Origin: Lentisphaerota bacterium
GTDB lineage: Bacteria; Verrucomicrobiota; Kiritimatiellia; JAAZAB01
DNA: 12,705 bases
Assembly (NCBI GenBank): GCA_016199105.1
Contig: JACQHI010000374.1
Span: forward strand, 1 to 12,705
Direction: 5' to 3'
This document shows positions 1 through 7,915 of the stretch, piece by piece. The notes beneath the pieces are model-generated. The model had not been told where the DNA came from. It ran no database searches and worked only from the letters and a program-made list of their open reading frames with translations. The position numbers were made by a program, and so were the translations under genes. How positions within the stretch are numbered: position 1 is the first letter of the stretch; each line of letters opens with the position of its first letter.

Positions 1-27
1 AAGGACGAGGCCTGCAACTCGGTTCCG

Positions 28-623
28 TCATCGAGGCGGCCACTCAGGAGTGGCATATCCCGTGTCCGCGTCCGTGAGGACGTGGTTTCCATTTCTATCA
101 CTCACTTGTGCTATCTTCCAGAATTTATCCCAATAACCGGCCGCATGCACATCCATCTCCGGATAGCCAACGATCATACAGCCCGAAAACCTGTATTCGT
201 CGGCGCGCTTCACCAACCCGGCGCGAACAGGATTTTCCAGGATATAAAATGCCGTTTTTTGGAACGCGTTTTTTCGCGTTCCTCCAGCCGCAAGACATGA
301 TCAAAATTCTGCTTCTGCAATTTGATGGGATTCAGAAAAAGATTAACGTAACGATGGAGAAAACGAAGGGCCTTCAATTGATGGCTTCTCTCCGTAATTC
401 CCAGCAACAACAGATGAATATGATCGGGCATGACGCAATAGACCGGGCAGGCCAACTCACAGGAGGCTTGGGCATGCAAAAGCAATTCGCGAAACCGATT
501 GTGAAATCCATCGCCAAGCCAGCCTGTTTGACGATTGTTGACGTTCATGACCCAATGAACGGCAGCCTGCCCGGCATAATGTTGCGCGTTGAGTCGAGGC
601 AAATGGGCATGATCATTCGTCAT
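28..623 (-). pseudogene. REP-associated tyrosine transposase (RAYT, IS200-like Y1 family), frameshifted
   Basis: RAYTs are single-copy HUH nucleases related to IS200/IS605 TnpA that act on REP palindromes. The first frame (start 623) carries the family N-terminus and the HUH motif in YCVMPDHIHLL (His68 and His70). It then runs into nonsense, ending HFISWKILFAPGW. From about position 255 the next frame continues the family sequence as FYILENPVRAGLVKRADEYRFSG and ends near WDKFWKIAQ. The two frames join as one roughly 200-residue protein, the usual RAYT length, if a single base changed in or near one of the A-runs (T-runs on the + strand) at about 252-274. The last 20 or so codons run through palindromic DNA at 39-82, so the original stop may have lain earlier. 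It sits 63 bp downstream of the thiolase on the same strand. A programmed frameshift or a sequencing error in the homopolymer cannot be excluded. Confidence 0.85.
39..82. repeat. Pair of REP-like palindromes at the RAYT 3' end
   Basis: Two hairpins lie close together. GCCACTC/GAGTGGC has perfect 7-bp arms and a 2-nt loop (39-54). CGTCC/GGACG has a GTGA loop (69-82). They overlap the 3' end of the RAYT reading frame. On the minus strand the first is followed by CGCCTC, resembling the CTCCC tail of the hairpins at 8436, 9623, 12149 and 12196. REP palindromes beside a RAYT gene are the known arrangement for this transposase class; membership of the same family here is inference. Confidence 0.65.
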
Positions 624-650
624 ACGTTCCCCGATCCCGCCACCGCGTCA

Positions 651-669
651 CCCTTCGACAAGCTCAGGG
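651..669. repeat. CCCTTCGACAAGCTCAGGG dispersed motif
   Basis: This 19-nt sequence, a partly self-complementary stretch with CCCT/AGGG ends, lies in the 63-bp gap between the thiolase stop and the RAYT start. From memory, the same string recurs in intergenic regions of many unrelated high-GC bacteria. I cannot verify that here, and its function is unknown to me. Confidence 0.45.
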
Positions 670-686
670 CCGGCCGCGGCGGCCCC

Positions 687-1868
687 TCAGACGCGTTCGA
701 ACACCGCGGCGATCCCCTCGCCGCCGCCGATGCACAATGAAGCCAAGCCGAACCGGGCCTGGCGGCGTTTCATGGCGTGCAACAGGGTCGCCGCGATTCG
801 CGCGCCGCTGGCGCCCACCGGATGACCCAGCGCGATGGCGCCGCCGTTCACGTTCAACCGGGATTCATCCGCCCCCAGCTCCTTCAGGACGGCCAGCACT
901 TGCGCGGCAAAGGCCTCGTTGATTTCGATCGCATCCATCTGCTCCAGCTTCAACCCGGCTTTCGAGAGCGCCTTCCGGATCGCGGGCGCCGGCCCCATTC
1001 CCATGAAGGCCGGATCAACGCCGGCTGTCGCCCAACTCCGGATCACGGCCATCGGCTTCAGACCCCGCCGGGCCGCGGCCTCGTCCGACATGATCAGCGC
1101 CGCCGCGGCGCCGTCGTTGATCCCCGAGGCGTTTCCGGCCGTAACGACGCCGTCCTTCTTGAACGCGGGCTTCAGTCGGGCCAGGATCGCCGCCGTTGTC
1201 TCGGGACGCGGATATTCATCCTTCCGGAACACGAGGGGCTCCTTTTTCCGCTGGGGCACTTCCACCGGCACGATTTCGTCGTCGAACAGGCCCTGACGCC
1301 AGGCCTCGACGCATTGTTGCTGACTCCGCGCCGCGAAGGCATCCTGGGCTTCCCGCGAAATCCCATACTTGCCGGCGACATTTTCCGCCGTGATGCCCAT
1401 GTGGCAATCGTTGTAAACATCCCAGAGCCCATCGCGGAGCATGGTGTCGATCAGCGTGCCATGACCGAGCCGGTAGCCGAAGCGCGCCTGGTCCAGAAGG
1501 AACGGAGCCTGACTCATGTTTTCCATGCCGCCGGCCAGGACGACCTCGACTTCGCCGGCCCGGACCGCCTGGGCGGCCAGGACAATCGCCTGCAGGCCCG
1601 AGCCGCACATCTTGTTCACGCTCCAGGCCGTCGAGGACTGCGGCAATCCCGCCGCAAGCGCCGCCTGCCGGGCCGGATGCTGGCCCAGTCCCGCCTGCAG
1701 GATCTGGCCCAGAATAACATCCTCCACCTCATTCGGTTGGACATGGGCCCGGCGAAGAACTTCCGCCAGCACCACCGCGCCCAGTTTCGGCGCGGCAACC
1801 GTGCTCAACGCGCCGCCGAAACTGCCGATCGCCGTCCGACAGGCCTCCACAACAACCGCGTTTTTCAT
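687..1868 (-). CDS. Acetyl-CoA acetyltransferase (biosynthetic/degradative thiolase, thiolase II type)
   Basis: This cytoplasmic enzyme interconverts two acetyl-CoA with acetoacetyl-CoA plus CoA. The 393 residues are the standard length. The catalytic set is complete: nucleophilic Cys88 in NKMCGSGLQA, Asn317 in NEAF, His349 in GGAIALGHPVGASGAR and Cys379 in LCIGGGEG. The start is supported by a GGGAG Shine-Dalgarno sequence 8 nt upstream of the ATG. It follows the CoA-transferase on the same strand after a 181-bp gap, and the pair fits acetoacetate or short-chain acyl metabolism: the transferase loads CoA and the thiolase cleaves. The gap contains a heptanucleotide array 16 bp upstream of the start codon. 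The symbol could be atoB, phaA or thlA; the sequence does not decide, so none is given. Confidence 0.95.
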   Translation of the reverse strand: MKNAVVVEACRTAIGSFGGALSTVAAPKLGAVVLAEVLRRAHVQPNEVEDVILGQILQAGLGQHPARQAALAAGLPQSSTAWSVNKMCGSGLQAIVLAAQAVRAGEVEVVLAGGMENMSQAPFLLDQARFGYRLGHGTLIDTMLRDGLWDVYNDCHMGITAENVAGKYGISREAQDAFAARSQQQCVEAWRQGLFDDEIVPVEVPQRKKEPLVFRKDEYPRPETTAAILARLKPAFKKDGVVTAGNASGINDGAAAALIMSDEAAARRGLKPMAVIRSWATAGVDPAFMGMGPAPAIRKALSKAGLKLEQMDAIEINEAFAAQVLAVLKELGADESRLNVNGGAIALGHPVGASGARIAATLLHAMKRRQARFGLASLCIGGGEGIAAVFERV

Positions 1869-1884
1869 GACAAATACTCCCAGT

Positions 1885-1912
1885 GTTCGGGGTTCGGGGT
1901 TCGGGGTTCAGG
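1885..1912. repeat. Heptanucleotide tandem array, four copies of GTTCGGG
   Basis: Three exact copies of GTTCGGG and one GTTCAGG stand in tandem, 16 bp upstream of the thiolase start codon and just upstream of its Shine-Dalgarno sequence. Read on the coding strand the unit is CCCGAAC. If the promoter lies upstream, the array is in the mRNA leader. Confidence 0.8.
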
Positions 1913-2026
1913 GAATCCAATAAAACCCCACATCATTCCTCATCCAATGCATTTTCAACACTCACTTCTGTGCCACCAAGGTTCATCGCACACGATATAG
2001 TTCAGGGACAGACTTCTTGCTCTCCT

Positions 2027-2047
2027 AACCGAACTCTGAACCCCGAA
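2027..2047. repeat. Inverted heptanucleotide remnant after the CoA-transferase stop
   Basis: Three degenerate 7-nt units (ACCGAAC, TCTGAAC, CCCGAAA) abut the CoA-transferase stop codon. The 12-mer CTGAACCCCGAA at 2036-2047 is the exact reverse complement of 1900-1911 inside the array upstream of the thiolase. The two arrays therefore bracket the rest of the intergenic region in opposite orientation. I see no gene in the 1913-2026 segment between them. Confidence 0.7.
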
Positions 2048-2049
2048 AT

Positions 2050-3612
2050 CTAATCCCCCCCAGACAGCCGCAAACCCATTTTTTCGTTCCTGAAAATCCG
2101 GGGATCCATCCGTTTCAGATCCGGCGCGATGGCCGGCTTGAAATCCATCAGGGCCAGCACGTCGTTTTCAAGCTCGATGCCGGGCGCGATTTCCGTCAGC
2201 ACGAGTCCGCCCTCCTTCAACATGAACACGGCGCGTTCGGTCACATACAGTACGCTCTGCAGGCGCTCCGAGGCCAGGCGCCCGCTGAAGCTGATCTGCT
2301 CCACCGCCTTGATGAACTTCCGATGCCGGCCCTCCCGCAGAATGTTCAAGCGGCCGTTCTCGACCGCGATGTCCAGATCGCCCGCGGTGAACGTGCCGCA
2401 AAAGACGACTTCCCTTGCGTTCTGACTGATGTTCACGAAACCGCCCACTCCCGCGACGCGCGTCCCGAATTTGCTCACATTCACATTGCCTTCCTGGTCC
2501 GCCTGCGCGAGCCCCAGGATGGCGAGATCCAGCCCGCCGCCGTCGTAGAAATCGAACTGGTACGGCTGGTCCACAATCGCTTCCGGATGCGCACTGGCGC
2601 CGAAGCTCAAGCCGCTGGCCGGCACTCCGCCGATGGGCCCCGCCTCCACCGTCAACGTGAGATCCTTGAACACGCCTTCCTCGGCGGCCACTTTCGCCAC
2701 GCCTTCCGGCATCCCGATGCCCAGGTTCAGGATGGCGCCCGTCTTCAATTCCATCGCCGCGCGCCGGACGACCAGTTTCCGTTCGTCGAACGGCATCGCC
2801 CCGAGCGTGTCCGTCGCCGCGGGGGCATCGCCGGTATAGGCGGGATTGAACGCCTCGGCAAAGGTTTGTTGGTGCTGCGCCGGCTCGGCTACCACCACGG
2901 CATCCACAAGAATGCCGGGAATTTTCACCCGCTGGGGGTGGAGTGTCCCCGAGGGAACCACGCGCTCGACCTGCACGATGACGCGGCCGCCGGAATTCCG
3001 GACCGCCTGCGCGATGGACAGCACCTCGAAAAAGCCCGCCTCCTTTTCCATGCCGATATTGCCGCGCGCATCGGCCGTGGTGCCGCGCAGCAGCGCCACG
3101 TGGATGGGGAACGCCTTGTAGAACATCCACTCCCGCCCTCGAAGGTGAATGAGTTCGACCAGGTCCTCGGTGGTCCGGGCATTCAGTTTGCCGCCCGCGT
3201 TCCGCGGATCGATGAACGTGCGCAAGCCGACATGCGTGATCGTGCCGGGCTTGCCAGCCGCAATGTCGCGGAAGAGATGGCTGATCACCCCCTGGGGGAA
3301 GTTGTAGGCCTCGATCGCGTTGTCCACCGCCAGCTTGCCGAGGGCCGGCGCCAGGTTCCAGTGCCCGCCCACCACCCGTTTGATCAGTCCCGCATGGCCC
3401 AAATGATTCAAGCCGCGGGTTTTCCCGTCGCCCTGCCCGGCGGCATAGACGAGGGTCAGGTCGCGCGGCCGGCCGGTGGCCAGGAATCGCTTTTCCAGGG
3501 CGGCCGTCAGAGCCTCGGGATGGCCGTTCCCCACGAAACCGCCGCTGGCGACGGTCTCGCCATCCTGGACCAGCGCCATGGCTTCCTCTGCGCTCAACTG
3601 TTTGACATTCAT
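2050..3612 (-). CDS. Family I CoA-transferase, alpha-beta fused (YdiF / propionate CoA-transferase type)
   Basis: The enzyme moves CoA between short-chain acyl-CoA and carboxylates such as acetate, propionate, butyrate or acetoacetate through a glutamyl-CoA intermediate. The 520 residues match single-chain members (about 520-530), with both halves present. The first half has the CoA-binding GGF loop near residues 24-26 and LVYAAGQGDG at 54-63. The second half has TVEAGPIGGVPASG at 321-334, with Glu323 as the expected catalytic residue. I chose the ATG at 3612 because AAGGA lies 5 nt upstream and the preceding residues of the open frame (to 3741) are Arg-rich, do not resemble the family and would overlap the upstream gene. 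The stop is 181 bp before the thiolase, and the zinc-motif gene ends 98 bp upstream. Substrate cannot be fixed from sequence. Confidence 0.93.
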   Translation of the reverse strand: MNVKQLSAEEAMALVQDGETVASGGFVGNGHPEALTAALEKRFLATGRPRDLTLVYAAGQGDGKTRGLNHLGHAGLIKRVVGGHWNLAPALGKLAVDNAIEAYNFPQGVISHLFRDIAAGKPGTITHVGLRTFIDPRNAGGKLNARTTEDLVELIHLRGREWMFYKAFPIHVALLRGTTADARGNIGMEKEAGFFEVLSIAQAVRNSGGRVIVQVERVVPSGTLHPQRVKIPGILVDAVVVAEPAQHQQTFAEAFNPAYTGDAPAATDTLGAMPFDERKLVVRRAAMELKTGAILNLGIGMPEGVAKVAAEEGVFKDLTLTVEAGPIGGVPASGLSFGASAHPEAIVDQPYQFDFYDGGGLDLAILGLAQADQEGNVNVSKFGTRVAGVGGFVNISQNAREVVFCGTFTAGDLDIAVENGRLNILREGRHRKFIKAVEQISFSGRLASERLQSVLYVTERAVFMLKEGGLVLTEIAPGIELENDVLALMDFKPAIAPDLKRMDPRIFRNEKMGLRLSGGD

Positions 3613-3710
3613 GGTCGTCCTTTTCGAGCGGGCATCGTAGATCGGGGACCACCCTCCGGGAAAGCAAATAATGACTGGCGATGCGCTCGCCCGGCGCCGA
3701 ACGGCGGCCG

Positions 3711-5567
3711 TCATTCGATGGCGCCCGACAGCCACGACCAATCCGTATCGACGGACACGCAGAGCACTTGATTGTTGCCCGCGTCGATTTCGTAGCGGCG
3801 ATCCATGGATTTCACGGGAATGAGTCCGGAATGATTCACAAACCTGTACCGGCCTTCCTCCTGCGGCACGATCGCGGCGTTGTCCTTGAGCACGTCGATG
3901 GAGGACTGGATCAGGGCGCCTTCTTCATACGGCAGCCAGTCTCCCTGGATGGGCAATTGATAAGCGATCAGCACGCCCTGTCCGGAGCAATTCCGGCATT
4001 GCCGTTCTCCCTGGCAAGCCGCGCACGGTTCGGTCGTGGCCTTCCCCTTGACGCCCTTGCATATCTCGCACACCTTCGCTGTCTTGCCGGTGGATTGACA
4101 TGGGGCGCACGACGCTTTTCGACCAAGCCCCCCGCAGTCGGGGCACTTGCCCGATGCCCCGCAGGCCGTGCACGAGTTCCACCCGCGCCCCTGACACCGG
4201 CTGCAACTCATCGTTCTTGGAGTCTTGATCCGGCCCGTCCCGGAACAATTCGTGCAGTCCACGTTATAAAAATGCCCCCGCCCCTTGCATTCCTCGCACT
4301 TGACTTCCTTGCCGCCCCAGCGCGGGGTCGTATGCCCGGTCCCCTCGCACGTCTTACAATCGACACTGTAAATCTTGCGAGACCCATGACAACGCGGACA
4401 GATGGTTTCCGAGTCCTGGCTCCATTTTCCCCGCCCCTGACATTCCGCGCACGGGATTTGGGCATTGGCCACCCCGTTACACTTGGAGCAGCCCCCCGTT
4501 CCCCTGCAGCCGGCGCAAAGACAGGCCGGACATTTCTGGCCGATCGTTCCCGTTCCAGAGCATGCGGCGCATTTCTCGGGCTCATTCGTCCGGACCCCGC
4601 TCCCTTTGCAGAGGGGACATGTCCCCCCTTCGCAATCGGGGCAAAGCGAGGCCAGCACCAACCAGCGAACGGAATCGACCGGCATGAAGGCCTCCCACTT
4701 CGAGACATCGTTCGTGCCGCTTCCCAACAGACCATCGAGAGATCGGCGCGCCATGTTTGCCTTGTTGAAATCGGCGTCGCGCAACGCCTGCCGGTACTCC
4801 GCAAAAGCCTTCTTCTTCAGAACGTCTTCCGGATTCTCCACCGGCCGAACGTCCGGCTTTCCGGCATCGGCGAGCCTGCGGCTTTCCAGAGCCCGGGCGT
4901 CCTTCCACTGCTCATAGAAGCGGAAGCCGAACCAACCGCCCACGCCAAGAATAAACAGAACCATGATGGCGCCCAGCCAGGAAGACCGCCCGGACGGGAT
5001 GGCAAGCGGCTCCTCCGTCGCGTCGGCCTCCGGTTCGCCCATGGAAGCGCGGCATTTGCCGCAATATTTCTGATTGCTTCCACCGGCGGTTCCGCAAATG
5101 GGACAGCGAACCGCAGGGTCCGTTTTCAGGGGCGCGGGCGCCGGTGGCGTCTTGGGCGGGATGGGGACGGGCGATGGCGCCGGCTCCTGCTTCATCGCTT
5201 TTGACACCGAGGGAATCGCCGGCTGCGGCGGAGGCGTTGCGCTCTCGGGACTGCTCGTTTTCGGGGCCGGCGGGGCTACGGGCGGCCTAAGCAGGATTCC
5301 CACAGCCTTCCTGGGCTTTGTCTGAAGCGGTTGAGGCGCCGCCGGAACGACTTCCTCCGCCTGACAGTCAACACAGATCACCGGCTGACGGATCATGCTC
5401 CGCGGCGCCGACATGGCGGAACCGCACGAGCCGCACGACCACCACACTTCGGGGCTGGGCACTTCGACCACTTCGCCGCAGTCCGGGCAATGGAACGTCC
5501 GTCCGACACCCGCATCGTCGATCGCCAGCGATTTCGCGCACTCGCAGTTGAAATACAAGGTCGCCAT
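3711..5567 (-). CDS. Membrane-anchored zinc-ribbon protein with a DnaJ-like array of 18 CxxC motifs
   Basis: No function is recognised, but the 618-residue architecture is clear. There are two N-terminal zinc ribbons (Cys8/10/27/30 and Cys45/48/65/68), a Pro-rich linker at about 75-150, and a third ribbon (Cys155/158/169/172). One membrane helix follows at about 197-217, then a basic, helical segment. A Cys-rich region at 309-527 has 18 CxxC pairs, many in the form CxxCxGxG seen in the DnaJ zinc domain, which has four. A 90-residue tail without CxxC ends the protein. There is no J domain (no HPD). A GGAGG-type Shine-Dalgarno sequence precedes the ATG, and the gene starts 29 bp after the glycosidase-like gene, so co-transcription is likely. 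Zinc binding and a protein-folding or protein-binding role are inference from the motif. Confidence 0.85.
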   Translation of the reverse strand: MATLYFNCECAKSLAIDDAGVGRTFHCPDCGEVVEVPSPEVWWSCGSCGSAMSAPRSMIRQPVICVDCQAEEVVPAAPQPLQTKPRKAVGILLRPPVAPPAPKTSSPESATPPPQPAIPSVSKAMKQEPAPSPVPIPPKTPPAPAPLKTDPAVRCPICGTAGGSNQKYCGKCRASMGEPEADATEEPLAIPSGRSSWLGAIMVLFILGVGGWFGFRFYEQWKDARALESRRLADAGKPDVRPVENPEDVLKKKAFAEYRQALRDADFNKANMARRSLDGLLGSGTNDVSKWEAFMPVDSVRWLVLASLCPDCEGGTCPLCKGSGVRTNEPEKCAACSGTGTIGQKCPACLCAGCRGTGGCSKCNGVANAQIPCAECQGRGKWSQDSETICPRCHGSRKIYSVDCKTCEGTGHTTPRWGGKEVKCEECKGRGHFYNVDCTNCSGTGRIKTPRTMSCSRCQGRGWNSCTACGASGKCPDCGGLGRKASCAPCQSTGKTAKVCEICKGVKGKATTEPCAACQGERQCRNCSGQGVLIAYQLPIQGDWLPYEEGALIQSSIDVLKDNAAIVPQEEGRYRFVNHSGLIPVKSMDRRYEIDAGNNQVLCVSVDTDWSWLSGAIE

Positions 5568-5596
5568 ACCGCCCTCCCCCGCCTCGCTATCGTCCC

Positions 5597-7630
5597 CTAT
5601 CCCATCTCAAGAATGGCCATGCCGTATGACGGAAGCAGGGTGGACAACTTCACATGAAGCCCTTCCCCCACAGCTTGAACGCGGCACGGCACGGGTTTCG
5701 GTCCGGACAAGGGATCCAGACGGATAGCCCGCCTGAGCCGGGTTGCGCCGGGGATCCGGATGCTCGCAGGCGCCGGATCCGTCCAGAGATTGATGGCGAC
5801 GATTTTTCTTTCCCCTCCATTGCGCAAGTCAATGGGAAAGAGATGCGGGGCGCCATCGGTCATCGCCGGACGTTTTCGCCCCGCCAGCCGGCGTATCAGG
5901 TTCTGGGCCAGCGTCTGACGCTGAAAATTGAAATTCCAGCAGCCAAGCTCCTCATTCAACGGAAACGCGCTCACCGCCACACGGCCCCCCCATTCGTTGG
6001 CGAATACGGATAACCCCGTGCCGACACGCCGGTTCATGAAGTCAACGATGTCCGTCCAGGTTTCGGCGCCCTTCGCGGCCTCGAAGCGCAGGACACGTTG
6101 AAACAGATTCGCGCCGGCATGGAAAGCGGGGCGCACTCCCGTCCGGGCCGATACAACACGCTCAACCGCATAGGCATCGGTTTCCCGGTTCATCCAATTT
6201 CCGATCCGGATTCCCAATTGACGCCCGAATCCCCGTTGACAGAGAATGTCGGCCGCCCCGGCGTCCAGCCAAAGTCCAAACCGGAGCAGCTCACGGACTT
6301 CAGCGTCCGAATAGGCCCAGGCATTCTGCCCCCAGAGGACGTTCACGCTTTCGGAGAGCCGCCGCTGACAGGCGATCCCAAGCCCGCCCAGAAGGAGCCC
6401 CGCGGCCCCGGAAGAGCAGACGAGCTGCCCGTACGTCGCGCCCGCGGGCAATCGGAGTTGTTCCGCCACATCCTCCCGGAACGGCACCCCCACGCCGGTC
6501 GTTTGGAGGTCGCGGGAAAAACGAGCCGACAGCCACTCCAGGGCGGGGCGCGCCCGATCCAACAGTTGACCGATGCCTTGCTCCTCAAAGACGCCATTCC
6601 CCACAAAGGGATGCAGATCGAGCAGCAGCCCCTCCGAACCCAGGATCTTGCACAAGGCCATCTGCGCGAACGTGGAGGTGTCCGACTTGTTGAAACGGCC
6701 AAAGGGAAAGTTCTCGATTTCCGGATGGGATTCCACCCAGCGCGGTCGCAATTCCCTCTGCTGATCCAGGAGATTGAAGGAGGAAATCAGCCCCCCGCTC
6801 ACCGCCTCATTATAAGGGGCGAAATGCGGACGGTGTATGGCGCGGCCCCGGATGGACATGGCTTTGAAAAGGCCGTCCCACCGGCGTCCCTCCGCGGCAT
6901 GCACGTCCGGATGGCTGCTCATCAGGCCAAGGGTTGCCCGGGGATTGGCGGACTCCACCGCCTGTGCGAGCAGTCGGGCCACAGATTCCTGGTTCTCCCG
7001 CCAGAGTTCCAGCCAGAGCCTGCGCCAGGGATGCGGCTGCCCGGGCTTGAGCACGGCCTTCAGCACCTGTTGGCGCGTGACGGACCGGCCCACTTTCGCT
7101 GAAAATTGCTTCAGCATGGCCCCGCTGAAATCGCCGCCCCAGTCGAGCGGCTCATGATTGTGATACCGGAAATCGTCCTCGATCCAGAGCGTCCCAAAAC
7201 CCAGCGAAGCCATCCGGTGATAAAAGTCGGCGATGGCTTTTCGCCAGCGCGGACAGGCAAAGGACGCGACAGCCTGTGCCACGCGACCGGAGGGCGCCAC
7301 CATGCATTCGAACTTCTGTCCCGCCCTCAATCGGCGCCCGCGGTCCGCATGCAGAGTCGTCTGCCACGGATTGAGATTCACGGAAATCCCCGCCCTCCGG
7401 AACAGCGGCAGGATGCGCTTGAACATGGCGATCACCGCGGCGATTTCCGAGCCGGTCAGGTGTCCGCGATTCCATTCCTCGGCGTTGGTGAAAAGATGCA
7501 CGGCCCGGATGCCATGCAGGCGGCAGAATTTCACGACGTCCTTCGCGCGGGATATCGCCTCGGGGCCGGGCAGGATCTGAAAGCGCAAACCGTAGCGGAC
7601 TGTGTCGGCGGGAAACCGACGCAGGTTCAT
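5597..7630 (-). CDS. Large glycoside-hydrolase-like TIM-barrel protein (GH42/GH-A-like layout), unclassified
   Basis: The 677-residue protein starts with a barrel-like part. Features are GIRAVHLFTNAEEW near 40-53, ISVNLNPWQTTLHAD, and TLWIEDDFRYHNH at about 147-159, where Glu151 sits where a clan GH-A acid/base would be. VESHPEIENFP at about 299-309 offers Glu300, Glu304 or Glu306 as nucleophile. A middle domain (GQLVCSSGAAGLLLGG) and a C-terminal beta part ending LPSYGMAILEMG recall the trimerisation and C-terminal domains of GH42 beta-galactosidases. No signal peptide is visible, so a cytoplasmic enzyme is likely. The ATG at 7630 has an AAAGG 11 nt upstream; an in-frame GTG at 7657 would add nine residues. 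It is first in the leftward run and 29 bp from the zinc-motif gene. Family assignment and catalytic residues are inference. Confidence 0.7.
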   Translation of the reverse strand: MNLRRFPADTVRYGLRFQILPGPEAISRAKDVVKFCRLHGIRAVHLFTNAEEWNRGHLTGSEIAAVIAMFKRILPLFRRAGISVNLNPWQTTLHADRGRRLRAGQKFECMVAPSGRVAQAVASFACPRWRKAIADFYHRMASLGFGTLWIEDDFRYHNHEPLDWGGDFSGAMLKQFSAKVGRSVTRQQVLKAVLKPGQPHPWRRLWLELWRENQESVARLLAQAVESANPRATLGLMSSHPDVHAAEGRRWDGLFKAMSIRGRAIHRPHFAPYNEAVSGGLISSFNLLDQQRELRPRWVESHPEIENFPFGRFNKSDTSTFAQMALCKILGSEGLLLDLHPFVGNGVFEEQGIGQLLDRARPALEWLSARFSRDLQTTGVGVPFREDVAEQLRLPAGATYGQLVCSSGAAGLLLGGLGIACQRRLSESVNVLWGQNAWAYSDAEVRELLRFGLWLDAGAADILCQRGFGRQLGIRIGNWMNRETDAYAVERVVSARTGVRPAFHAGANLFQRVLRFEAAKGAETWTDIVDFMNRRVGTGLSVFANEWGGRVAVSAFPLNEELGCWNFNFQRQTLAQNLIRRLAGRKRPAMTDGAPHLFPIDLRNGGERKIVAINLWTDPAPASIRIPGATRLRRAIRLDPLSGPKPVPCRVQAVGEGLHVKLSTLLPSYGMAILEMG

Positions 7631-7693
7631 CGTTGGACTGGCCTTTATTTGGTTCACGAATCAATTCACCGGGGAGGCATTCAAGAACGAGGC

Positions 7694-7801
7694 AACTACG
7701 AAATACGCGAAAAGCGCGAAAAAAAGCGAAGGCAATGAATATTTCGTTGCCCTATGTTCAGCACTCCAACACATTTCGTGTATTTCGCGTGTTTCGTAGT
7801 T
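7694..7801. repeat. 108-bp imperfect palindrome built from 9-nt units (MITE-like)
   Basis: Arms 7694-7721 and 7774-7801 are inverted copies matching at 24 of 28 positions; three of the four differences can be read as G-U pairs in RNA. Each arm is itself a 9-nt periodic run with a core of CGAAA (or TTTCG). In the centre, GGCAATGAA (7731-7739) pairs with TTCGTTGCC (7743-7751) around a TAT loop. The element lies between the divergent starts at 7630 and 7916. It encodes nothing and carries no transposase, so it may be a non-autonomous dispersed repeat. Confidence 0.75.
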
Positions 7802-7876
7802 AGAAGTCCGTCTCGCTACGGGGGAAAGATACAAATCGCCTGGCCCCCTGACAATGCCAAAATGCGCATTTTCGTT

Positions 7877-7904
7877 TCGACAACCGGCGGATACCTGCTA
7901 TATG
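7877..7904 (+). promoter_or_regulatory. Candidate promoter of the DUF2284 gene (extended -10)
   Basis: TCGACA (5 of 6 to TTGACA) stands 16 bp from TATATG, which is preceded by TGC as in an extended -10. The predicted transcription start is only a few bases before the ATG at 7916, and no Shine-Dalgarno sequence is visible, so the mRNA may be nearly leaderless. Confidence 0.4.
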
Positions 7905-7915
7905 CTTCTTTCGAA

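Noticed and set aside
28..687. Complete insertion sequence around the transposase
   Set aside because: No terminal repeats or target duplication are visible; the gene type (RAYT) is normally a stationary single-copy gene with REPs.
777..2000. 407-residue plus-strand open frame
   Set aside because: It is antisense to the thiolase, whose catalytic motifs are all intact; the composition (Arg/His/Gln-rich) is that of a GC-rich shadow frame.
3613..3741. N-terminal extension of the CoA-transferase to 3741
   Set aside because: It is not family-like, overlaps the upstream gene, and the ATG at 3612 has a good Shine-Dalgarno sequence.
2323..5204. Long plus-strand open frames (2323-3771 and 3681-5204)
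   Set aside because: They are antisense to the CoA-transferase and the CxxC protein, resemble no family and have no Shine-Dalgarno sequence.
6098..7102. 334-residue plus-strand open frame
   Set aside because: It is a shadow of the glycosidase-like gene with no recognisable domain.
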